Assembly: GCF_012933655.1 (NCBI RefSeq)
Contig: NZ_JABBJJ010000021.1
Coordinates: forward strand, 1 to 64,000
Origin: Pyxidicoccus fallax
GTDB lineage: Bacteria; Myxococcota; Myxococcia; Myxococcales; Myxococcaceae
Direction: 5' to 3'
Length of the DNA: 64,000 nucleotides
In this document: positions 1 through 8,443 of the stretch, in pieces
Layout: each line of letters opens with the position of its first letter
Position numbering within the stretch: the stretch's first letter is position 1
Translations under genes and position numbers: made by a program
Notes under the pieces: generated by a model
Database searches by the model: none
Told to the model about the DNA's origin: nothing
What the model saw: the letters and a program-made list of their open reading frames with translations, nothing else

Positions 1-17
1 GTCCCACCCGTCCCCCC

Positions 18-830
18 GTGGTCATCGTCGGCGCGGGCCGGCTCGGAGGCGCGCTGGGACTGGCGCTCGCTGCGAAGCGCTGGCCGGTGCGCCTGCACTC
101 CCGTGGCACCGAGGGACGTGAGCGCGCCGAAGCGCTCGGCCTGAAGTCCGCCTCCCCTGCCGACCTGCGTCGCGCCCGCGTCGTCCTCCTTTGCGTCCCC
201 GACGCGGCCGTCCCCACGGTGGCCGTGGAGCTGTCCGCCACCCTGCCCCGCACCGCCGCGCTGGTGCACACGGCGGGGGCCCTGTCCCTGGACGCGCTTG
301 GCGACGCGAAGGGCCGCGCGCGAGGCTCCTTCCATCCGCTGTGCGCCGTGTCCTCTCCCCGGGACTCTCTCGTCGGGCACGCGGTGGCGGTGAGCACTCC
401 GTCGCGCGCGCTGCGGGACGTGCTGCGGCGCATGGCGGCGGACGTGGGGCTCCAGGTTCTCGACGTGCCGGAGTCGCACCGCGCGGCCTACCACGCGGGC
501 GCGGTGATGAGCGCGGGCGGGCTGGTGGCGCTGGCGGACGCGGCGGTGTTGGCGCTGGGCGCCGCGGGCATTCCTCCCGACGCGGCGCTGGCGGCGCTGC
601 TGCCGCTGATGCGCTCGGCGCTGCGAGGGGTGGAAGCCCGGGGCCTCTCCGGAGGACTCACGGGGCCCATCGTCCGGGGAGACGCGGGCGTGGTGGAGGC
701 CCACCTGGGGGCGCTCCCGGAGGAGGTCGCCCCGCTCTACCGGCTGCTGTCGCGGCGCGCGCTGGGGCTGGCCGGAAACCGGCTCCGCCCCGAGTCACGC
801 GCCGCGCTGGAGCGGCTGCTCAGGTCGTGA
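18..830 (+). CDS. Rossmann-like / DUF2520 protein (possibly 5' truncated)
   Basis: The N-terminus carries a dinucleotide-binding glycine motif (VIVGAGRLGGALG) followed by a run typical of NAD(P)-binding 6-phosphogluconate-dehydrogenase-like folds, including a strand ending in VVLLCVPDAAV. The C-terminal helical half (AYHAGAVMSAGGLVALADAA) matches the DUF2520 arrangement known from F420- or ketopantoate-reductase-like proteins. The substrate is unknown. The first usable start is GTG at 18, but the frame stays open to base 3, so the true start may lie outside the window. The 3' end overlaps the convergent neighbour by 11 bp. Confidence 0.75.
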   Translation: MVIVGAGRLGGALGLALAAKRWPVRLHSRGTEGRERAEALGLKSASPADLRRARVVLLCVPDAAVPTVAVELSATLPRTAALVHTAGALSLDALGDAKGRARGSFHPLCAVSSPRDSLVGHAVAVSTPSRALRDVLRRMAADVGLQVLDVPESHRAAYHAGAVMSAGGLVALADAAVLALGAAGIPPDAALAALLPLMRSALRGVEARGLSGGLTGPIVRGDAGVVEAHLGALPEEVAPLYRLLSRRALGLAGNRLRPESRAALERLLRS

Positions 831-2145
831 TGATGAGCGAGCCCTGAAGGGACTTGCGCACCACGGCCAGCGCCTGCTCGGAAGCGGCCTCCGCCTCGGT
901 GAGGCGGCGCAGGCACAGTTCGCCCTGCACCTGCGTCACCGAGCGCTTCAGGTCGGCGAGCAGCGTGAGCGCGGCCTTGAGCATCTCCTCGCCCTGCGGC
1001 GACGGCGTGGCCGGCTTGCCGGACTCCTTCACCATGTACTCGGTGAAGCGCTTGATGGTGTCCGCCGTCTGGTTCGGGTCGAACTTCTCCAGCAGCGGCT
1101 TGATGCGCGCCGAGTTGATGCGGATGAGCCGCAGCGCGCCCACCTTGGCGAAGCCCGGGTGCACGAGGCCAATCTCGCTCATCTCGAAGGCGCCCAGCAG
1201 TCCCTCCTCGGGGGCCTTGTGCGAGTGCGGAACGATGTCCACGAAGAGGGGCAGCGGGTCGGCTCCCTGGGCGAACATCTCCTTCTCCTCGTCATCGACG
1301 GGAGGGAAGCTCGCCGGGCTGCCGATGAACAGCAGCGGCAGGACGATTTCGTGCCAGAAGTCCTCGGGCGCCGAGCCCGTGCCGCCCACGGTGCCGAACA
1401 GGTGGGCCATCAGCTCGGCCAGGCGCGGGGCGCGGTCGGCCTGCTCGATGAGCGGCTTCGTCGCGTCCAGGCGCTGCAGGGACTGCACAATCTGGCCGTC
1501 GAACTGCTGGCGCGCCTCCTGCGGCAGGGGCGGCTGGGTGCGGCCCAGGGCGTTGCGCACGTCGCGGGCCAGCGCGTCCGGCTTGTTCTCCAGGGCCGTC
1601 TTCGTCTTGTTCGTGTCCAGGACGACGAACTGGAGGAAGCCCGGGTCGAACAGGCGCTGGTAGTCCACGGGGGACAGCTTCGGGGCCTGGTTGCCCAGGG
1701 CCTGGGCGGGGTTGACGCTCAGGCGGGCCTGTCCCAGCGAGCGGCGGATGTCCGCGGCCAGGTCGTCCAGGCGGGCCAGCTTGCCCTGCCCCAGCGAGTC
1801 CATCACCGCGCCGAACGGCGACAGCATGATGATGGCGTCGGGGAAGCCCAGCGTGGCGCCCTCGGGCGAGTCACGGTTGGGGAACCAGAAGGCCTGGTGC
1901 TCCTGGATGAGGCGCAGGGCGAAGGCGCCCGCGATTCCGAGCGCCAGCGTCTGGTGCTCCGGCTTGTTCACCTGGAAGGGGCCACCGAGCAGCTTGATGA
2001 CGGCCTTCTCCACGTCAGGCCAGGGGGCCTTGAGCAGGTCGACGGGCTTGCCCTCGGACTTCTCGAGCGCGCCAGCAACCTGCATCTGGGCGTGGTGGAC
2101 ATGCTGGGGAACGGGATACCCCTGGGGAGCGGCGGGTTCGGACAT
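820..2145 (-). CDS. hypothetical protein, 441 aa
   Basis: This is a long ORF with normal myxobacterial codon bias, an ATG start and no signal peptide or membrane segment. It is predicted soluble and mostly helical, with a conserved-looking centre (PPVDDEEKEMFAQGADPLPL) and a helical C-terminal third ending in SLIITT. I recognise no catalytic motif or family. It converges on and overlaps the DUF2520 gene by 11 bp and is divergent from the lipoprotein peptidase gene, with about 95 bp between the starts. Confidence 0.7.
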   Translation of the reverse strand: MSEPAAPQGYPVPQHVHHAQMQVAGALEKSEGKPVDLLKAPWPDVEKAVIKLLGGPFQVNKPEHQTLALGIAGAFALRLIQEHQAFWFPNRDSPEGATLGFPDAIIMLSPFGAVMDSLGQGKLARLDDLAADIRRSLGQARLSVNPAQALGNQAPKLSPVDYQRLFDPGFLQFVVLDTNKTKTALENKPDALARDVRNALGRTQPPLPQEARQQFDGQIVQSLQRLDATKPLIEQADRAPRLAELMAHLFGTVGGTGSAPEDFWHEIVLPLLFIGSPASFPPVDDEEKEMFAQGADPLPLFVDIVPHSHKAPEEGLLGAFEMSEIGLVHPGFAKVGALRLIRINSARIKPLLEKFDPNQTADTIKRFTEYMVKESGKPATPSPQGEEMLKAALTLLADLKRSVTQVQGELCLRRLTEAEAASEQALAVVRKSLQGSLIITT

Positions 2146-2240
2146 GGAGGAATCCAGAATCGAAAGGGAGGCGACGCGCCCCCCAAATACCGTGAAAAAC
2201 GCGGTCGTGGCTACGTTTTGTGCCCGTTAGGATGCCGCGC

Positions 2241-5200
2241 ATGCCCGCTCCCCGCCGGCTGCCTTCCTGGCATGCCCTGGCTTTCCTTCTCCTCCTGACA
2301 CACGTGGGGTGTGCCTTCGTCTCACCCCGTTTCCCGCAGAACATCCAGGCCTCGTTCGCTCGGGACGAGATGAGGAAGCTGACGACGGAGTCGCTGGAGC
2401 TCTACTACCCGGAGCACCTGCGCGGGCCGGCGCTGCGGATGGCGGCGCGCCTGGAGGGCTGCGTGGCCCGGCTGCGCGGGGACACGTGGAGCCAGGAATC
2501 GAGGGGCCGGGTGCTCGTCTACCTGACGAGCTCGGACTTCAACAACGCGTACGTGGTGCCGGACTACGCCAGCACGCCGCAGCAGATGGTGATGCCGGCG
2601 CACGTGACGCTGGAGCTGTTCCACCTGTTCGGCCTGGGGGAGGTGGACATCGGCGACGTGGCCTGCCACGAGGCCGTGCACTACGTGCAGCTCCAGCAGA
2701 CGGACGGGCTCTGGGGGTTCCTCAACACCGTCACGGGCGGCCTGTTCCAGCCCAACTCCTTCACCGAGTCGTGGTTCCTGGAGGGGCTGGCCACGTACTA
2801 CGAGGGCCGCTTCGGCAAGGACACGGGGCGTCCGCACAGCCCCGTGTGGCGGGGCTGGTACGAGTCGGTGGTGCAGGCGCGTCGCGGCGGGCTGAACCCG
2901 GGCTTCCTCTCGCCGGAGCACCGGGCGTTGGACCCGTTCGGTGGCAACTACATCACCGGCATGCACTTCGTGGAGTACCTCGCGGGGAAGTACGGCGAAA
3001 AGCGGCTGTGGCGGCTGGTGGATCAGCAGGGCGACTCCATCATCCCTCCGGTGGCGGTGACGCTGCGCTTCAAGCGGGTGTACGGGAAGGACATCGGGAC
3101 GCTGTTCGAGGAGTACACGCGGACGCTGCAGCGGGGCGAGGACGTGCGCGAGCGGCCGGCGTCGCAGCGGGTGTGGCTGACGGATGCGGGGTACTTCTCG
3201 CGACTGGTCGCGCATCCGGAGAGCGGCGCGACGGCGCTGGTGAGCGTGGGACGGGAGGAGTACTCGCGGCTGACGGTGCGCGAGGCGGACGGGCGCGTGC
3301 GCTTCGAGCGTCCGCTGACGGAGCTGCTGCCCTTGCGCCGCTGGGTGCTGGGGAGTCCTTCGCTGGTGAGCGGCATGTCGTTCAGCCGCGATGGCGCGTG
3401 GCTGTACCTGGTGATGTCGGACCTGGACGCGGAGGGCGGCTACGAGGCGCGGCTGTGGCGGGTGGACGCGCGCACGGGCGAGGTGGTGCGGACATGGGAC
3501 GGCGTGAAGGGAATGGGCGGCAGCGTCACGCCGGACAGCGCGGCGTACGTGTACGTGAGCGTCGAGGGTGACACGGCGAATGTGGCGCGGCTGGAGCTGG
3601 AGACGGGGCGGACGGAGACGCTCACCCGCTTCGACGCGAGCGCGCCGGTGGGGCCGCCCGCGGTCGCTCCGGATGGGGCGCGGATGGTGTTCCCGATGGC
3701 GGGGAACCAGGGCTGGGACCTGGTGCTGCGCGAGGCGGATGGGAGCCTGCGCTGGCTGACGCGGGATGGACTGTTCAACTACTCGCCGCGCTGGCTGGAC
3801 GCGGAGCGCATCGTGTTCCTGCGCGAGCACGAGGGCCGGCTCCAGGCGCACGTGATGACCGTGGCCACGCGAGAGGTGGTGCGCATCACGGACGCGCCGC
3901 ACCTGGTGATGGATGTGAATCCGGTGGGCACGGGCGAGGTGACGTTCCTCAACCGGGATGGAATGGGCTTCACCCTGGACCGTGCGCCGGTGGCTCCAGT
4001 GCCGGAACGGGCCGTTCCTCCCGCCGCGCAGGCCATGACTTCGCGGCCCGGGACTTCTTCGGGCACCGCATCACCGTCTCCCAGCGCGGAGACTCCTCCG
4101 GGCACCTCGTCACCGTCGCCCGACACGGAGACGCCAGCGGAAACCGCCGCACTCGCGGCACAGCCCACGCCATCGCCGGAATCGCTCGCCGGGCCCACGG
4201 GCTCGCAGTCCTCCACGGCCCCGGAAGTTGCAGCGTCTCCGGGTACATCGCCGCAAGTACCCTCGGATCAGGAGTTCGCGGAGTTCCCTGGCACCAGCGC
4301 GCAGGGCTCCACCGGCGACACCTCCGATGCACCCGAGGCCACGGCACAGGCTCCGGGGACGCCTCCCTCTACGGATGAATCCTCGGGAACGCCTTCGTCG
4401 CCTGAAGCCATCGAGGGCAACACGGAATCACCTCCGCCCTCCCCTCCCCCGGCCGACGCGCCCACGGCGCTCGCGGAGCTGGATGCGCCCGTTGTTCCAC
4501 CGGCGGACCCGGGCAGCGACCTGAACATCCTCTCCGACAAGCCCTACTCGACGCTGGAGGGCTTCTTCATCCCCGAGTTCCGCCTCCCCTACATCCTCTT
4601 CGGCACGGACGCGGCGAATGCGGACCGGACGCTGGTCAGCGGAGGGCTCGCGCTGTCCGGGCAGGACCGGCTCGGCTTCCACGGGTACTCGCTGCTGGTG
4701 TCCTTCAGCTCGGAGGAGGACGAGCCGAGCGCGGCGGTCTCCTACGGCAACGGTCAGCTCGCGCCCTGGTACGTGCAGGCCTCCGTGTCACGCATTCGCG
4801 AGAACACGCGCACGGACCTGCAGGGCACGCTGTACGCGTCGCGCACGTTCTGGACCACGCCGGTGGCGATTGGCCTGCTGGCACTTCGGCGCGAGTACGA
4901 CCGGACCGAGCGCTTCCCCGGTCTCGTCACGCGGCTCATCGGCCCGGAGGCGTCCATCGCGTACTTCTCGGGAGACTCCACCTCGTACGGAGGCACGCAG
5001 CGCGGCCTGGGCGTCACGTTGGGCGGCGGCGTGTACCCCGGCGCCTTCCGTCGCGACTCGACGATGGGCGACGTGCGCCTGGGCCTGGACGGCTTCCTGG
5101 GAGGACTGCCCTTCACGGGCCGGGACAATCTCCATCTCACCGCGGTGGCGCGCTTCCTGCCCGGCGCGCCCGCGGGCCTGCTGGAGGTCGGCGGCATCAG

Positions 5201-5612
5201 CGCGGGCGAGCTCTGGTACTCCAGCCGGGACTCCACGGAGACGTCGCGGCTCCCGCTCGAACTGCAACCCGGCGTCGCCTTCAGCGAGTACCTGCGCGGC
5301 TACGAGGACCTGACGACGCGCGCGCGTAACGTGCTCCTCGGCAGTGCCACGTACCGCTACCGCGTCCCCATCGACTATGGCTGGGCGTCCACGCTGTGGC
5401 TGCTGCCCTCCCTCTTCGTGAGCAACTTTGAGCTGGAGGGCTTCGGCTCGCTGGCACGCGTGGACAACCGGAACAACCTCGGCGCGGTGGGCACGTCGGC
5501 GACGCTGAGCGTCACCTTCGGGCAGGCGGTGCCGGTCTCCCTCTTCTACCAGTACGCCTACCGCTTCGAGCCCGGCCTGGACCACCTGCACCTGTTCGGC
5601 TTCGTCCTCTAG
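2241..5612 (+). CDS. lipoprotein gluzincin-type peptidase with beta-propeller and C-terminal barrel-like domain
   Basis: An N-terminal hydrophobic segment ends in a lipobox-like THVGC, so the protein is probably a lipoprotein. Residues 143-147 are HEAVH, and a downstream FLEGLATYYEG supplies the expected third zinc ligand, as in peptidase MA-like gluzincins. The middle (about 320-590) has TolB/WD-like propeller blades such as GASMSFSRDGAWL-type strands. It is followed by about 160 residues of Pro/Ser/Thr-rich low complexity (nt about 3985-4515). The last about 350 residues alternate like outer-membrane strands and end in LHLFGFVL. The start is chosen at ATG 2241 because TTAGGA at 2227-2232 gives good spacing; ATG 2232 and GTG 2220 are in frame. 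Its stop TAG overlaps the stop of the convergent gene (CTAG). Protease activity is inferred from the motif only. Confidence 0.8.
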   Translation: MPAPRRLPSWHALAFLLLLTHVGCAFVSPRFPQNIQASFARDEMRKLTTESLELYYPEHLRGPALRMAARLEGCVARLRGDTWSQESRGRVLVYLTSSDFNNAYVVPDYASTPQQMVMPAHVTLELFHLFGLGEVDIGDVACHEAVHYVQLQQTDGLWGFLNTVTGGLFQPNSFTESWFLEGLATYYEGRFGKDTGRPHSPVWRGWYESVVQARRGGLNPGFLSPEHRALDPFGGNYITGMHFVEYLAGKYGEKRLWRLVDQQGDSIIPPVAVTLRFKRVYGKDIGTLFEEYTRTLQRGEDVRERPASQRVWLTDAGYFSRLVAHPESGATALVSVGREEYSRLTVREADGRVRFERPLTELLPLRRWVLGSPSLVSGMSFSRDGAWLYLVMSDLDAEGGYEARLWRVDARTGEVVRTWDGVKGMGGSVTPDSAAYVYVSVEGDTANVARLELETGRTETLTRFDASAPVGPPAVAPDGARMVFPMAGNQGWDLVLREADGSLRWLTRDGLFNYSPRWLDAERIVFLREHEGRLQAHVMTVATREVVRITDAPHLVMDVNPVGTGEVTFLNRDGMGFTLDRAPVAPVPERAVPPAAQAMTSRPGTSSGTASPSPSAETPPGTSSPSPDTETPAETAALAAQPTPSPESLAGPTGSQSSTAPEVAASPGTSPQVPSDQEFAEFPGTSAQGSTGDTSDAPEATAQAPGTPPSTDESSGTPSSPEAIEGNTESPPPSPPPADAPTALAELDAPVVPPADPGSDLNILSDKPYSTLEGFFIPEFRLPYILFGTDAANADRTLVSGGLALSGQDRLGFHGYSLLVSFSSEEDEPSAAVSYGNGQLAPWYVQASVSRIRENTRTDLQGTLYASRTFWTTPVAIGLLALRREYDRTERFPGLVTRLIGPEASIAYFSGDSTSYGGTQRGLGVTLGGGVYPGAFRRDSTMGDVRLGLDGFLGGLPFTGRDNLHLTAVARFLPGAPAGLLEVGGISAGELWYSSRDSTETSRLPLELQPGVAFSEYLRGYEDLTTRARNVLLGSATYRYRVPIDYGWASTLWLLPSLFVSNFELEGFGSLARVDNRNNLGAVGTSATLSVTFGQAVPVSLFYQYAYRFEPGLDHLHLFGFVL

Positions 5613-5941
5613 TACCCGGGGGGACGAGGCAGGTCCTCCCATTCGCGGAGTCGCACGAGCCACAGCTCGGCGATCCTCACCGCGTGGCGCATGTCCCCGC
5701 CATTGCGACCGTCCAGGTTGCGGGAGGCATCCTTGCTCCCGGAGATTCCCATCAGCAGCTCGAACTCCCAGACACTGCCCTCTGGCAGCGGAGTGAACCG
5801 GAGGTAGCGGGTCTCGCCATCGACGACCCTCTCCACCGTGAGGCGGGGAATGCCGACGAACTCCTGCTCACGAAAGCTGACTGGCCCAACGCTCGCGAAC
5901 AACTCCGTCAGGGCCTGGCGAAGCACGTCGAGTCGGGACAT
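5609..5941 (-). CDS. hypothetical protein, 110 aa
   Basis: This small soluble protein starts MSRLDVLRQAL and ends PRPPGY. It contains ERVVDGETRYLRFTPLPEG, which looks like a small beta-rich fold. I know no family for it. It is the last gene of a minus-strand run, 13 bp downstream of nadD, so it is probably cotranscribed. A longer in-frame reading up to 6298 exists, but it runs antisense-like through nadD and has unnatural composition, so the ATG at 5941 was preferred. Confidence 0.65.
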   Translation of the reverse strand: MSRLDVLRQALTELFASVGPVSFREQEFVGIPRLTVERVVDGETRYLRFTPLPEGSVWEFELLMGISGSKDASRNLDGRNGGDMRHAVRIAELWLVRLREWEDLPRPPGY

Positions 5942-5954
5942 AGCGCCTCCGGGT

Positions 5955-6527
5955 CTACCCTCGCACTCCCAGCCCGTACAACCCATGCGCCCGCGCGTGC
6001 GCCAGTGACCCCGCGGGCACGAGCTCCGCGGGCTCCACCCCGCGCGCGAGCATGTCGCGCACGAGCGTGGAGGACACCTCCGCCAGCGGAGGCCCCACGG
6101 TCTCCGGCGCCGGGTAGCCCGCGCGGTAGAGCACCACCACGCGAGACATCTCCCGGATGCGATGGAAGTCCTTCCAGTGCGGCAGGTCCTTGAGGATGTC
6201 GCTGCCGATGATGAGCGACCAGCGGGTGTCCGGATAGCGCTCCACCAGCAGGGACAGCGTGTCCACCGTGCGCCCGGTGAGCCCCGGCTCGCGTTCAATC
6301 AAGGTCGTCTTCAGCCAGCCGGACGTCTCCGCGCACATCGCCTCGCACATGGCGACGCGGTGCTCGAAGGACTCCATCTGCTTGCCGAAGGGGTGCTGCC
6401 AGGACGGCATCAGCCAGACCTCGTCCACGCCCTGGGTGGCGTGCACGTACGTGGCGGCCATCAGGTGTCCCACGTGGGGCGGGTTGAACGAACCGCCGAG
6501 GAGCGCGACCTGCACGTCGGGCCTCAC
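5955..6527 (-). CDS. nadD: nicotinate-nucleotide adenylyltransferase
   Basis: The protein transfers AMP to nicotinate mononucleotide in NAD biosynthesis and is cytosolic. It has the nucleotidyltransferase signature GGSFNPPHVGH near the N-terminus, the SLIIGSDIL core strand, and the C-terminal VSSTLVRDML (the ISSTxIR motif of the family). The length of 190 aa is normal. The start is GTG, one base downstream of the stop of the phosphoesterase-like gene, which points to translational coupling. Confidence 0.95.
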   Translation of the reverse strand: MRPDVQVALLGGSFNPPHVGHLMAATYVHATQGVDEVWLMPSWQHPFGKQMESFEHRVAMCEAMCAETSGWLKTTLIEREPGLTGRTVDTLSLLVERYPDTRWSLIIGSDILKDLPHWKDFHRIREMSRVVVLYRAGYPAPETVGPPLAEVSSTLVRDMLARGVEPAELVPAGSLAHARAHGLYGLGVRG

Positions 6528-6528
6528 T

Positions 6529-7200
6529 TCACTTGAGGGTCAGCTTCGAGGACTTCTTCTCCAGCACCAGCAACCGAGGCGCCACGATTTCCCGTCCATC
6601 CAACCGGAACGCGGAGAAGCCCAGATCGCGGTCCACCTTCTCCAGCAGCGCGCACGTCTGCTCGGCCGCGCCCACCAGCCGCCCCGGGGTGATGAAGTAG
6701 CGCGGGCCAATCTGCACCACCTTCGGCTCCGACTCCTTCCCGTGGATGAACACCGACGCGTTCAGCAGGTCATCGCGCGTCAGGTCGTTCTTGTCGTGCA
6801 CGATGCAGCACAGCGTGTCGGCGACCATGTCCATCGCCTTGTTGTTGATGGACGGATCCCGGTACTGGAGCGACTCGCGCTCCGGCACGCGCACGAAGCG
6901 CTCCATGACGAGCCGCCGGTCGTCTTCGGAGCTCACGTCCGCCGGAGCCGCCCCGCGCGCGGGCGTGCGGGGCAGCGTGTCCTGGCTGCCCAGCCAGTTC
7001 GTCACGTCGGCCAGGAAGTCCGCGTCCGAGTACTCGCGTCCGCCCCGCGCGCGCTGGCGGCGCCAGAGCACCCACTCGTCCAGGTCCGTGTAGCGAGCAC
7101 CAGCGAAGATGAAACGGCGAGCGCCCTTCGAGCGCAGCAGCTCATAGGCCGCGTCGAAAGCCTCCATGTCGCCGTGGCTGTCGGAGAAGACGCCAATCAC
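6529..7200 (-). CDS. calcineurin-like metallophosphoesterase family protein
   Basis: The N-terminus MIGVFSDSHGDMEAFDAAYELL matches the first metal-binding block (D-x-H) of calcineurin-like phosphoesterases, and a late IHGKESEPKVVQIGPRYFITPG resembles the GH/GSP end of the YfcE-type fold. The usual GD and GN(H/C)D blocks between them are not clear; a stretch at about residues 40-130 is unusual and charged. Catalysis is therefore uncertain. The start is GTG. The gene sits between the NamZ-like gene (18 bp upstream) and nadD (1 bp downstream) in a tight co-directional run. Confidence 0.7.
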   Translation of the reverse strand: MIGVFSDSHGDMEAFDAAYELLRSKGARRFIFAGARYTDLDEWVLWRRQRARGGREYSDADFLADVTNWLGSQDTLPRTPARGAAPADVSSEDDRRLVMERFVRVPERESLQYRDPSINNKAMDMVADTLCCIVHDKNDLTRDDLLNASVFIHGKESEPKVVQIGPRYFITPGRLVGAAEQTCALLEKVDRDLGFSAFRLDGREIVAPRLLVLEKKSSKLTLK

Positions 7201-7218
7201 GTGTGGAACACCCCACGC

Positions 7219-8400
7219 TCAAGCGTACAGCAGGTAGGGCGCCCTTTGCTTCGCGAAGGTCTCCGTCTGGGCGGAGAACCCCTCCATCAGCCGGTCCAGG
7301 GGCCACCCCTCCTCGATGCCGCGCCGCACCTGCTCCGTGCCGCACAGCAGGTCGAAGGCCGGCACGTCCTCGACGAACTCGTACGCGTCCGCCCGCCAGC
7401 CGAAGTGCTTCGGCCCGATGTCGTGCAGCGCCTGGAAGATGGCGATGCCCGTGCGCAGGGACAAAAACGCGTTCCGGTCCGTCACGTGGATGAAAGCGCC
7501 GTTGCAGGACTCACCCTTGTACTTGTCGAAGGTGGGGGTGAAGCCCACGGCGCGGAAGGCCACGCCCGGCAGGTCCTCCTTCGCCAGCCGCGCCAGCAGC
7601 GCGTCCGTGTCCACCCACGGGGCGCCGAACTGCTCGAAGGGACGGCAGGTGCCGCGGCCCTCGGAGACGTTGGTGCCCTCCCCCAGGCACATGCCCGGGT
7701 ACACCAGCGCGGTGTCCGGCGTGGGCATGTTGGGCGACGGCGAGATGAAGGGCAGCCCCGTGTCGTTCCAGAACTGCGCGCGGCGCCAGCCCTCGCACGG
7801 CACCACCGTCAGGTCCGCGCCAAAGCCCTCCTGCGCGTTGAAGAGCCGGGCCAATTCGCCCGCCGTCATGCCGTGGCGGTTGGGCAGCGCGTACAGGCCC
7901 ACGAAGGAGCGGAAGCCCTCGCCCACGAGGTTGCCCTCCATGGCCGCGCCGTTGAGGGGGTTGGGCCGGTCCAGCACGTAGAAGGGCACGCGCGCCTTCG
8001 CCGCCGCCTTCATGGCCAGCGCCATGGTGTAGACGTAGGTGTAGTAGCGGCTGCCCACGTCCTGGATGTCGAACACGAGCGCGTCCAGCCCCTCCAGCCA
8101 CTCCGGGCGGGGCGACAGCGACTCGAAGGTGGAGCCGTAGAGGCTGTGCACGGGCACGCCGGTGCGCCTGTCTCGCGCGTCATCCACGGCCACCATGTAC
8201 TGGGCCTCGCCGCGCACGCCGTGCTCCGGCCCGAACAGCGCCGCCAGCTTCACGCCGGACGTGCCGGCCAGCAGGTCCGCCAGGTGGCGGAAGCGCGAGT
8301 CCACGCTGGTGGGGTTGACGATGGCGCCCACGCGCTTGCCCTTCAACGCGGAGAAGCCCTGCTCCACCCAGACATCCAGTCCCGTCTTCACCTTCGTCAC
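7219..8400 (-). CDS. namZ: exo-beta-N-acetylmuramidase NamZ-like (DUF1343)
   Basis: This family removes terminal MurNAc from peptidoglycan fragments. The sequence shows the DUF1343 hallmarks: ALFGPEHGVRGEAQ, FDIQDVGSRYYTYVYTM, a VLDRPNPLNG motif and LVYPGMCLGEGTNVSEGRGT. No signal peptide is seen from the chosen start, so it may act on recycled fragments inside the cell unless export uses another route. The start is GTG 8400, with AGGAAGG about 6 bases upstream. The frame stays open to 8529, overlapping the cyclase gene end, but that extension is compositionally poor. It lies 43 bp downstream of the cyclase gene. Confidence 0.85.
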   Translation of the reverse strand: MTKVKTGLDVWVEQGFSALKGKRVGAIVNPTSVDSRFRHLADLLAGTSGVKLAALFGPEHGVRGEAQYMVAVDDARDRRTGVPVHSLYGSTFESLSPRPEWLEGLDALVFDIQDVGSRYYTYVYTMALAMKAAAKARVPFYVLDRPNPLNGAAMEGNLVGEGFRSFVGLYALPNRHGMTAGELARLFNAQEGFGADLTVVPCEGWRRAQFWNDTGLPFISPSPNMPTPDTALVYPGMCLGEGTNVSEGRGTCRPFEQFGAPWVDTDALLARLAKEDLPGVAFRAVGFTPTFDKYKGESCNGAFIHVTDRNAFLSLRTGIAIFQALHDIGPKHFGWRADAYEFVEDVPAFDLLCGTEQVRRGIEEGWPLDRLMEGFSAQTETFAKQRAPYLLYA

Positions 8401-8443
8401 GGTGTTTCCTTCCTCACTCACCCCAGGCCCGCGGGCCGGGCCG

